Positions 54,201-64,000 of a stretch of 64,000 bases of DNA are shown piece after piece. The stretch is from Ophiosphaerella korrae. Lineage: Eukaryota > Ascomycota > Dothideomycetes > Pleosporales > Phaeosphaeriaceae. Below the pieces are notes generated by a model. It had not been told where the DNA came from. It saw only the letters and a program-made list of their open reading frames with translations, and did not search any database. Every line of letters starts with the position of its first letter. Within the stretch, counting starts at the first letter, position 1. The position numbers and the translations under genes are program-made. The stretch is from positions 62,001-126,000 of the forward strand of contig JALNQF010000011.1 of NCBI GenBank assembly GCA_028456385.1, in the 5' to 3' direction.

Positions 54201-56657
54201 TGAATTACAGAAAGCCTATATCTTTCATAGAATTTGACAGCCTCTCCGTCATGGTCTATTGAATAAGTAGGTCCATCATCCTCTATGAGGTTAATCACGA
54301 TGGTTACATGCATGTGACTATCGTATCGATAGACATAAACACGAGTTTCCGAATTCCTTCTACGGTTCTAGGTTTCCGCGGAATGGCGTTGGTTTGTTTG
54401 CCATTCAGGGCAAGTTTTCCGAGGATAGATGGAGCGAGAACCGATCATGGTACCTCGGACGCTTTGTCCCTCTCTGTGGGGTCTCCATAAAATCGTAGAC
54501 GCGCGTGTATTTGCTTCGCGATGAGATGTCTTCATACGGTATCCCGAGTAGGGTACGAGGAATGGTTGTTTCGCAAGACCATTTTCCTATGATACCTGCT
54601 GGGCAAGCAAGACACTACAGTCGCATAATGTCATTGCTGGGCACCTGCAGCTCTTGTGCCAGTGTGGGAGTCTAGTATTCATGCACATGCTCATGTGATG
54701 ACGTGCGCAGTGAGAAAAAGACCCATATCTTTATCTTGTGTTGTACAATTCTTATTAGCTTGGACTGAAATGAGTTATCGTTGTTCGGGGGGAGCCGAGA
54801 GCTACAACATCACTGGCAGTTCCCACGCATGTACATAGACGTGTAGGCAAGTTTGAAAGATGATCGACTTCTCGAAGCCACCGAGAAGAGGCAGTGATCA
54901 GCGAATGGTTTTCGCTCAGGATATTGTGGGATAGAATATGTGCTTAGGATGTATGTCTTCTCTAGTCACTTACAAAAATAAGACAGCCCCTCATACACAA
55001 ACTACTCACACATATTGAATGGCAAAAACAGGGTGCCTAGATAACATATGGATTGCGATGTATGTGGAACTGGGCAGATTGGATATGCAAGACTGGCCGG
55101 GGGTGTGACGGTACTCAGCCCATACTCAGCTACAGGGCCGAACCAGTGCTTGAGGTTACTTTATCGTTTCTTCAACTCGAAGTCACATTTTGCAAATAGA
55201 GTCTAGACCATTTCGACGTTGTTTGAAAGGGTGGGCTGGTTGGTGTCTGGTGTGATATTAGTTCCCGAGGGCCACTCAATGTAGCTAGCGCCCGCCAAGC
55301 CTAAGCACCGCACGACATGTGGACGCCGTAATTCATCAAGTTGTGATTCCTGTTGACGCAAACTACAGTCCAGTCCGAAAGCCGTTCAGCACACTGCAAG
55401 TAACGCAACACAACTCTATCATTCAGTTGTTGTCCATTACACGTTCTGGAGTCATGGCTACAGAGGCGTTCAGCTCGTGATGAGTGGCTGAGACGCCTGA
55501 CGATGCGCCCAATTGAACGAGTACCAAGATGTTCTGAGATGTAACGTCCTGTATCAACTGACTAGGACGCAATCGTTGCCAGTGCGTGGCGAGTAGACAC
55601 GGAAGTTGAGCGCTGGCCTTTCCGTCGCGTGCTAATGTTTTCGCCTTTGTAGTTGTTTCGACTGCTCGACTTCTTCGACACCATGTTGACCGATCCACAA
55701 TAGCTCGTCTCGAAAATTGTTGATAACTCTCGGTACTCATTTCTGGTGTATTTTTCCTAGACATGATTCATTTACTTCGTTTGGTTGATCCATGAGGGCA
55801 TCGCTGGAAATAATGGGCTCGTTACACTCCACCCTGTTGTACCACCGCTACACTCACCAATCCAATACCACACGTAGTGTTTCCACGCCGCATAAAGAAG
55901 CTTGGGTGACAACGGCTTCCCCTTGGCTGCACCCATCGGATGCACTTCACTCCTTCCGAAATTCGACGGCGTGTAAATCCTATCACCAGGGCCTTGATAA
56001 TCTGTTGCGGCTGCAAAGCATGCCGCATGACTGGATGGGCCGCATATCAATTGTGTTCGAGGATGTTACCCGACAGACGCTATTTTACAAAATGGTATGT
56101 TGACAAGTAGGCCCTCCCTTGCTTTTTTTCTGCTCGCCTCTATCCCCCCGCTCTATCGAACCACATATGACGCCTGGTTGTTACGTTGCGCAAAACCCAT
56201 TGGACAGAGGTGCACAGCGCATCGCAAATCAAGCCAACACTGATACACTAAGATCTCATTGCCACTATAGCTCATCGGAAAATATCAACACAGTGCTGGT
56301 GCCGCTATGGAGAATCCGAGGATGCGGTCCAACGTCACGCCGCCATCTACTTCCATCCCTTGACCCTAGTAGCCCTAGGTCTGTCGGCTCCTATCCCAGC
56401 CACCGCCTGATGTTGGTTACTGGATTTGATCTGAGCGATGACAATTGATAAGCAATGTGTCTCGCCCTCGAGTCCGGCACAGTGGCCTTGTGCATGTGCA
56501 TATCGTGTATTTGCCGAGACTGTTATCAAGGTATATCGCACGCAGTAGAACCTTGAGCCACCCTCCCTTCTCTATTGATTGTACTTATCGTCCCCTATTG
56601 TTCCGATATTATTCGTACCGTCAGCTTGAGCATTCCTTGCCATCCACAACATCAACA
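54201..56657. other. Long region without a recognised gene
   Basis: About 2.45 kb between the monooxygenase remnant and the next gene. Short frames occur (for instance minus-strand 55772-56050, 92 residues), none with family features. It is a mosaic of unremarkable sequence; no repeat, tRNA or transposon end was recognised. Confidence 0.45.
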
Positions 56658-57866
56658 ATGGCATTCGCACCACGTCAGTCATCGCCACTGGCAAGAGCGA
56701 TTTCGCCCTTTCAAATCCCTCGAACACCGCCAAGTACACCCCAAGATACAGCAGAGTTTTGGGACGAGTGTGAGAGTAGAGCTGTCGAGAATGCAAGGAG
56801 AAGAGATAAACTTCTGAAAATGTTGCAACCACAACGCTGCTCAGCTTCCGATCTACCATGCAACTCGACGAATATTACTTCTGTAAACAGGAGCTTTGAC
56901 CTTCAACCGGGAGATCGAACGACAGCGTCACCATCCACAACAGTAGCTGACTGTAAGATCTGTAAACAGCCAGTCAGTTACACCTCTGGTATCTGCGAAC
57001 CCTGCAAGAGGACTGTCGTTTTACCCTACCTTGATGGAGAAACAACACCCCCTCTAGGTCCCGCGGCGCGCAATTTCGCGTCGTTGAATCTTCAGAAGCT
57101 ACATCAGAGAGCCTCCCGAGAAGAAATAGCGATACCAGTAATTATATCCCCGGAACGCAAGTCAGTTTGTCCAATGCCTACCCAAATCCTCGGCCCACCG
57201 ATTCGCCTTTCCTCTTTACGTCCACCTTCTATGCAAGAGGAGGCAATGGAAACTACACGTACGCGGAAGGTCTCCCTGACTGACCCTAATGAAACCTTCC
57301 TCCGACTCCAAATCGCTCCAACTGCTCATCATCCCCGCACATATTCACATCCTACAACGCCTCCATCGACGTCCCACTCTCATACATCTACCCGGCCATC
57401 TAGTCGCGGCAACACTGTATCCCCACCGAGTCCTGTTGTGCATACTCCTGCAAATAGCTACACGCGCCACAACAGTACAACCCCCTCTGAGCTCAGCACC
57501 CTGTATCCCTACACTTGTGGTGCAGCTAGTATATATACAACAGGGTATGGAATGCAGAATCCGACAAGTGCATGGGATGATTGGGACAGCGACGAGGAGA
57601 GGAAGGCCGGCTTAGTAGGGTTGATGAAAGGCATAGGTAAGGCGAGTAGAGATAAGAAGAAAGGACGATGCGGCAGTAAGACAAGCTGGGAAAGCACCTC
57701 CACAAAGCTGAGTTTCGTAAGGGAAGAGGAGAGTAAAAAGAGTCGTGAGCAAATGAGGAACAGTCGAATGAAGGAGGCTGCAGGGGTGAGTGGGAGTCAG
57801 GAGAAAAGGATGAAGTCACGAGGCTTTGTGAGGGCGATTAGTTGTGGAGGATGTCTTGAGATTTGA
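56658..57866 (+). CDS. Ser/Pro-rich protein of unknown function with a CxxC-CxxC motif
   Basis: Single exon of 402 residues. The frame is open upstream to 56445, but the ATG at 56658 (caatgGCATTC) opens MAFAPRQSSPLARAISPFQI and is the natural start. The N-terminus has a helical segment (AEFWDECESRAVENARRRDK). A small metal-binding-like motif follows, C99-x2-C102 and C113-x2-C116 (CKICKQPVSYTSGICEPCKR), possibly a zinc knuckle. The middle is Ser/Thr/Pro/His-rich and disordered. The C-terminal third is conserved-looking: NPTSAWDDWDSDEERKAGLV, then LMKGIGKASRDKKKG and, at the very end, RAISCGGCLEI with paired Cys that could be lipidated. No family was recognised. Single-exon structure and similar codon use argue for a real gene. 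Confidence 0.75.
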   Translation: MAFAPRQSSPLARAISPFQIPRTPPSTPQDTAEFWDECESRAVENARRRDKLLKMLQPQRCSASDLPCNSTNITSVNRSFDLQPGDRTTASPSTTVADCKICKQPVSYTSGICEPCKRTVVLPYLDGETTPPLGPAARNFASLNLQKLHQRASREEIAIPVIISPERKSVCPMPTQILGPPIRLSSLRPPSMQEEAMETTRTRKVSLTDPNETFLRLQIAPTAHHPRTYSHPTTPPSTSHSHTSTRPSSRGNTVSPPSPVVHTPANSYTRHNSTTPSELSTLYPYTCGAASIYTTGYGMQNPTSAWDDWDSDEERKAGLVGLMKGIGKASRDKKKGRCGSKTSWESTSTKLSFVREEESKKSREQMRNSRMKEAAGVSGSQEKRMKSRGFVRAISCGGCLEI

Positions 57867-60800
57867 GAGCCTCGCGCACAGCCACAACATTTACGATTGA
57901 TGATGTCAGTTTACTATAAGGTGTTCAAAATGGGAGGCCCTTCTGTATGGAGTCGGTTGGCAAATTCATAACAGTAACTATGGTACAACTTGCGTTCATC
58001 ATACGAGCCAAGCTACAAATTCCTTGATTTGTTGAAACCGTGTCCCGTCAGCCAGCTTCCCGACTGGGCTCTATAGAAGATCCTGCGCCCAAATCCCCTC
58101 AACGAAATTCAGCGCGTCTCGCAATTCCACATCCTCGAGAAAAACCATCCCTTCCACGGCCCCTCACTTTCGTCCCCCCACACCAAGCCCTACCCGCAGG
58201 TTCCCGTGAACCGGCGTAATACAAGCGGGTAGAAGCTCCGTCCAACGCGCATATTCGTTTGGCGATGCATGTAACCAACAGGCATGTATTACAGCATTGT
58301 GTGCTAAGCACGGGGGTGTGAACACAGCGTGAGGGGTAGCCACAGGAGTGTATGGAATCACATCAGGGAGGGAGTAAAGCGAAGACAAACAACCACAACA
58401 ACAAAAATGCAACATAAATCCCCTGCTCACATACTTTCTAAGGTGAGAAAACGACGCTGGTGTTTTTGGTCCACTGGCGGCTCGCCACTCGTTTCGTTGT
58501 CTGGATTTTCTTCACGGTCCCGTGTACCTGTCTCATGGTCGAGCACATTGTTCCGAAGTGCAGCGCAATATGCAGCTGATCGGATCGGACGATTCAAAGG
58601 ACGAGAAATAGGGTTGCCTGACGTCGTTTCTGGAAGGATATGGCGCCTTGCTTGTAAGAGGTAGACATGATGCGTTAGGCGAGGGCTGCACAAGACTTGG
58701 CAAGCGGATATGCTCATTAGCGATGACCTTGGTATCTCTTTGGGAAGTTTTCCAACACTTAGATGTTCGATTTTGGTGTTGCAGGTTGTTGTTGGGTACT
58801 ATATCCGTCTCATTGATAAGTGCAGGGTTGATCTCCTGGGGAAGGATAATAGGGTAACCGATGGTAGTACATCATGCCGAGGTGCAGTTTGGCAACAGTG
58901 TGTGTAGCGAGTGGACGTGTAGACGTGTGGACGTACGAGTGGAAGGGTCCTTGTCTATTGAGATAATGTATGCTTCCAAATATCAGGAAACGGAAAGGCC
59001 CAGGCCTTTCCATTGAGAAGTCGAACTATCATGAAGACACGCTATTGCGGGGACAGATGTTTTCGATATATTGTTGTGAAGAGATTGGTATCTGGTCGAG
59101 GCCATCAATCTGCAGTCGATTCAGTCTCGACCTGTTCAAGTTACACTTCAACTGAAACATACCGTTCAATGATGCAGTATTGGAAGATGCCGTTAAGGGC
59201 ACGAATGGTTTGCTTCGCAGATACCAACATTTATTGACCAAAGAGTGGCATCTAAATTTACCGTTTTTTTTTTAACCAAGCCAGTGTGAAAGGGCGAAAC
59301 AGGAGTAGCGAAAGAGAACAGAGGAGAGTCCAACTGTCAACAATCGCTCTCTTAACGAAACGAGCCGACCAGAAAGACACCTGACGAGTGCCTTTGCTTT
59401 CGTGTATGTATGGAATGAATTTAGAATATTTTTTCGTATTTTCTATTATCGAATTTGTGATTTAGTTGTGGTAAAGCAGCTAATGTGGAAGGAACACCTC
59501 CCCAATGTACTTAGTGTGATTCGACAGCCATACCGTACATGATACCTACTGGTTGTTGAGACTGTTGATGCAGCACATAACAGACTTTACATATCTTGGA
59601 AAAAGGGCTGGTATCAAAGATGACCTGGACTACTGAGCGAACGGCCGATTTGTTCACTGTTGTTAATGGGATGCCTAATAGACTACTGGTAGTAGTTGGG
59701 AATTTCCGTGTACTGACTTGGCGTTGCTGTAGCCAAGCCAGACGAGGCTTGCAAGAAGAGATTAGGAAAACAATACGGCTCTGGCATCTGCCGATGTCAA
59801 TAATTGGCAATTCGGCACTACTGGGCGATCAAACGCTTGAAGAGAAAAGCAAGCGCACCGTCCTGGAGGCACAGCAATATCCAGTGTAAGGAGACGTCCA
59901 TGTCTTCCAGTCATCAGCATGGGCAGGGCGATGGAAAAAAGAGCTTGGCTCGGGTGCCGAGGAGCCCACATATGAACCCACAAAATGGAGACTCTGACCT
60001 CATACCCAGAATTAGATTTTGTATGCTTCTCCGGTTTCAGTCGGCTGGATTTGTGCCGTGGACAGGGAATCGAGCACGTGGTTGTCGGGCGCACAGATCC
60101 TTATCGGCCAAATTGACCAAGCTAAGAGAAGCAAATCTTCTGCCAGGCTGGCGTGGGGTCCATGATAGGCATGGCGCAACAATAACAAGCCTTTTGACAT
60201 GACCAAATGACCAGGCGTGACGCGCTGTCGGTGCATGTTCAGCGCGATATTTGCCATTGGATGGAGGTGCCTAGGCCACGGAATACGACACGGCTGGGTT
60301 GTGCTAGGGTTTTGCGAGTGGTCATGTCACATGCAGCGAATGGGCTGGTACCAGAGTAGTTTGTTTGATACAATATCGATTTCACCAAGATTCGTCACCT
60401 CACAGCCTCAGATGGCGGCCACACGGATGTTTCGGCAATGGCGGTGCAGACAATGGCCTCCGGTAGAGTGCCATGTGCAAGGAGGGGGGGGAGCTGGTGC
60501 CTATTGCGGGCTGCTGGCGCCCAACTCGTTGTTCGGCGGCGATAATGCAACATTGGCATTGGATTTGCACACGTAAGAACATGGCCACTTCGTGTCCTTC
60601 CGACAGTGGGAAAGGGATCGCGAGTCGTGACAGGCGCGATGACCCCTGAGCCTCGGCGCACTAGACCTGTTCCTGCTGAGGCGTCCCAGCTGGGCGCGCG
60701 CCTCCCCAATGCTTGACCGACTCAAGCTTCCAGCGACAGCAGCCGGATGGCATGGCGCTACACGTCAGGACAGACCCCATTTTCCGTCGCAACGACTGAG

Positions 60801-61746
60801 GGTGGGCAGGCTGCGTCCTGGCTTGGCTGGCAGCAAGCGGGCACCCATTCGCCTCCGGGTTAAATGAATGTATTTTTTTCTGCTCCACATGCTCTAGACG
60901 CCCTGCGCTGCTGCTAAAACATGCCGTTAGCCGGTATGAGTGCCAACTATGCCATGGGAGCCAATTGATACGCCGAGAAACAGGAAGGCGGCAAGCCAAC
61001 CCAGTGAAGATCAAAGCCCAGTCGAGCCTAGCATTGGCTCTGCCTCAGATGGGATTGCCGCCAATGCCTTGCAGGCCTGCCCTACAACCCCTGCCATTGG
61101 TCGTGCACCCCAAAACAGCTCTCCCTGGTCTCCAAAACGGCCGAGCAAGTGTCTGGTAGAGTGTCGTAGCTCGTTCGACGTTGGCATCGTTACTATTTGA
61201 GCCATGGCAACCCCGTCCTGTGCCTCCTCATCGATCCTGACTGCTAGGCCCCTCTGTGAGCTTTTAGCTTTGCGGTCGTCGTTTAAAAGTCTTTCGTTTT
61301 TCGCTACAACTTTCACCTGCGTAGCTGCCACTCGTTTCGGCTACCTCTTAATATCGCCCTCCAGCGGAAAACTTGGAGCCTTATAACTTCTTAATTAATA
61401 TTAACCTACGACTTTGGGCTTTAGTCACAGAACAGACTGCCTTTCACTCACATACTCGGTACGTTCACTTTTGTGCTTCCCCCTGCAACTGGTCAGGAGG
61501 ACATCAATTATTTCCGTTTGCCACTGCACACTCGTTGCTTCCCCACACAAACCATATTCTTGGCGGGGCCGTAGACTCTAAAGAATCATCGGCACTACCA
61601 TCGTGATATTCGTCCTCCTTAGCTCCCTGCTCTACTCTTTATTCTTTTTCCCTAGGCCCTCAACACCCCTGCATTCACTCCGCGTGTTTACTTTGCCCGT
61701 GTATTGTCCATCGGCTTACGTTAGACACGTCTAGCTATCATCCAAG
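57867..61746. other. 3.9-kb region without a recognised gene
   Basis: The longest gene-free stretch. Many short frames on both strands, none with family features. The half before 61.75 kb must hold the promoter of the oxidase gene; its last 130 bases are pyrimidine-rich leader-like sequence. No tRNA, transposon or tandem repeat was recognised. Small introns could hide a gene of short exons here. Confidence 0.45.
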
Positions 61747-64000
61747 ATGAGGGCTACGCTGTTCGGTATCGGCGCTTTTGCCAGTCTTGCAGCAGCCAAC
61801 ATCAGTTTCACTTGGGTTCAGCCAACCTGCGAGTTCAACTCAGTTGAACCAAGCAGGTGCTTGACGGGTCAACACTGCACAGAGCGGAACACGTGAGTCT
61901 ATGCTTCAACTTTCTTGACAGCTCTAACTGGCGGTAGATGTGCCGCAAACTCCAAGAGCGACCACTCCAAGATTGTTTCAAGGTCTCGGTCTTCCCTCCG
62001 TTTTGTTGAGAAGAAGAGGCAAGCTTTACCATACTCAACGGATGGCAAGTGTGGCCCGGCCAACGGCAACCTCCTATGCGATCCTAATAGCACCGCTTAC
62101 ACCGGATCCTGCTGCTCTCAGTACGGCTGGGTACGTTACCTTCCATCTTGCACTAATCCTATTACTGACTTTGTAGTGTGGAAACACCCCAGCGCACTGT
62201 GGGGATGGCTGTCTCTCCGGCTGCAAAAATGGCGCGCAGCCCTCTTCTGCCCAACCTGTGGCAACACCTACGCCTGGAGGAAACGCACCTGGGCCTCGAG
62301 GTGACGGTAGATGCGGCAAGGATTTCGATGGAGCTACATGTGATGCGAACGGAGCTTATGGCGGTTGCTGCTCCTCTTACGGGTAAGTGCCTGATATGTT
62401 TGCCGCGCTCCCGTATCTAACAATAATAGTTACTGTGGAACTACGGATGGCCATTGTCTTATCGCCAATGGATGCCAAAATGGCTGCAAGGACAGCGCTC
62501 CTGTAAGCTCAGCGCCTGCTCCCACATCTGCAGTCACTCGACCACCCTCGACAACAACTTCTGGCGAACCTGTTCTTGGTAAGCCCTCGAGCAGTGTGAG
62601 CACGAAGCCCACCGGTGTTCCAACTGTGGACGGTAGCTGCGGTGCCAAGTTTGGCAGCACCGTTTGTGGCAACTGGGCCCAGGGATCTTGCTGTTCGATG
62701 TATGGCTATTGTGGTAACACCACATCCCATTGCGGAGAGGGATGTCAAAGTGGCCCTTGCGCGCAAGCACCTAGCCAGCCCGCACCGGCAGCCAGTCCCG
62801 CTCCTCGCGCGCAGACGCCTGGTACTATTGAGATCAAGGGTCGATCTGGCGTGCCTGCTATGCATGCCGGTTTGATGCCAAACGGTCGCGTGGTCTTCCT
62901 TGACAAGGTCGAAAACTACACTGAACTCAAGCTTGCTAACGGGCAGTATGCCTATTCTTCAGAGTACGACCCGGCCACACAAAAGCTGGTACCTCTCGCT
63001 TATAAAACCAATGCCTTCTGCTCCGGTGGTATTTTCCTCGCTGATGGTCGGTTCGTTTCCCTTGGCGGCAACGCTCCGCTCGACTTCATTGATCCTACCG
63101 TCGGTGATGGATTCAAAAGCATTCGTTTCCTCGAGCGAAAGGAAGATGGCTCGCTTGACGGTCAAGACTGGGTTGAGCCTGGCTCACAGATGGATACTGC
63201 CCGTTGGTACGCTTCTGTTCAGATCATGCCCGACGACTCTATTTTCGTCGCATCCGGGAGTTTGAACGGCCTTGATCCCAGCAAGCCCGAAAACAATAAT
63301 CCTACTTACGAGATTCTGAATGCCGACGGTTCCCCGCAAGGCAAGAGCATCGACATGGACATTTTGAAGAAGAATCAGCCTTACTACATGTACCCATTTA
63401 TGCATCTTATGAAGGATGGCAATCTTTTTGTTCAAGTCGCCAAGTCTGCAGAGATCTTCAACGTCGGCACTGGTAACGCTGTTCGGCAATTCCCTGATCT
63501 CCCCGGCACCCACCGTACCTACCCCAACACTGGGGGTTCCGTCATGATGGCTCTCTCTAGCCAGAACGATTGGAATCCAGACATTATCATCTGTGGTGGT
63601 GGTCCTTACCAGGACATCACTGCTCCAGGTGACCCATCATGTGGCCGTATCAAGCCCCTTGATGCTAACCCAGATTGGGAAATGGATTCTATGCCTGAAG
63701 GCCGTGGCATGGTTGAGGGTACTCTCCTTGCCGATGGCACTATTGTTTGGATAAATGGCGCTCAACTTGGAGCTCAGGGCTTTGGAGTTGCGCAGAACCC
63801 TGCTCTTGAAGTCCTTCTGTACAACCCAGATCAGCCTAAGGGCATGCGTTGGACTACCGGGCCTGCATCCACCATTGCACGCATGTATCACAGTGTCGCT
63901 CTCCTCTTGCTCGACGGCACGCTCCTTATTTCCGGATCCAACCCTGTCGAGCAACCTATTCTGAAGGCCGATGCCAAGAATCCGTTCGTGACGGAATTCC
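61747..64000 (+). CDS. Secreted chitin-binding copper radical oxidase (glyoxal-oxidase-like), partial
   Basis: Extracellular oxidase combining chitin-binding modules with a glyoxal oxidase domain, which makes hydrogen peroxide from aldehydes. Four exons seen, 61747-61892, 61938-62130, 62177-62382 and 62430 to the right edge; about 705 residues are in the window. Residues 1-19 (MRATLFGIGAFASLAAANI) are a signal peptide. Three hevein-type (CBM18) modules follow: around 86-131 (GSCCSQYGWCGNTPAHCGDG), 156-205 (GGCCSSYGYCGTTDGHC) and 243-285 (GSCCSMYGYCGNTTSHCGEG), with Ser/Thr/Pro linkers. The oxidase starts after TPGTIEIKGRSG. NAFCSGGIFLADGRFVSLGG carries the radical-cofactor Cys and MDTARWYASVQIMPDDSIFV the partner Tyr. 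GTHRTYPNTGGSVMMALS is typical too. Copper ligands near the C-terminus are beyond the edge. Introns 2 and 3 split hevein modules. Confidence 0.92.

Noticed and set aside
55772..56050. 92-residue minus-strand frame with Trp/Tyr-rich segment
   Set aside because: No recognisable domain and an overlapping plus-strand frame of equal quality.
1..64000. tRNA, rRNA, CRISPR arrays and intact transposons
   Set aside because: Looked for cloverleaf-type TTCGAAT boxes, spaced repeats, terminal repeats and transposase or reverse-transcriptase motifs by eye; none was convincing.

Overview
The window is nuclear DNA of a filamentous ascomycete. Most genes carry short introns (44-135 nt) with GTAAGT/GTATGT-type donors and CTAAC/CTGAC-like branch sites. 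The gene content is fungal: SWR1-complex Swc3, TIM23-associated Mgr2, RNase P/MRP subunit Pop7, a PRO45/Vps64-type FHA protein, and a hevein-domain copper radical oxidase. The protein styles suggest Dothideomycetes (Pleosporales-like); this is inference, since no rRNA or marker locus is present. Exons were joined by eye from splice sites, frame and family conservation. No tRNA, rRNA, CRISPR array or intact transposon was recognised.

Layout. 0-11 kb is housekeeping: an Rdx/SelW-like redox protein cut by the left edge, an Ala/Pro/Lys-rich protein, mitochondrial elongation factor G (MEF1), an ABHD12-like serine hydrolase and SWC3. 12.0-13.9 kb holds a decayed STAND-type/ankyrin gene with several in-frame stops. 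15.4-25.4 kb holds a sugar transporter, two proteins of unknown function, THO1 and a monocarboxylate-transporter-like MFS protein. 27-32.8 kb holds a two-RRM protein, then a divergent pair (LisH/WD40 and SET/MYND) sharing 221 bp. 35.2-47.4 kb is dense and conserved: a septin-like GTPase with a C-terminal membrane segment, a G3BP/Bre5-like protein, LIP2 and POP7 (divergent over 243 bp), the FHA protein and the five-exon MGR2. 49-54 kb holds an F-box protein, an unknown protein with a 14-residue duplication, and a Baeyer-Villiger-type monooxygenase remnant that lacks its middle. 56.7-57.9 kb holds a Cys-motif protein of unknown function. After a 3.9 kb stretch without a gene, a secreted chitin-binding glyoxal-oxidase-like enzyme runs off the right edge.

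Functional links. Several genes serve mitochondria (MEF1 translation, LIP2 lipoylation, MGR2 import) and several serve RNA (THO1, POP7, the G3BP-like protein, the RRM protein). Neighbours are not organised as a pathway and I see no biosynthetic cluster. The accessory signals are the two pseudogenes, both in gene-poor stretches, and the terminal copper radical oxidase. I found no convincing previously undescribed system; the best leads are the septin-like membrane GTPase, the multi-hevein oxidase and the unknown conserved-looking proteins.
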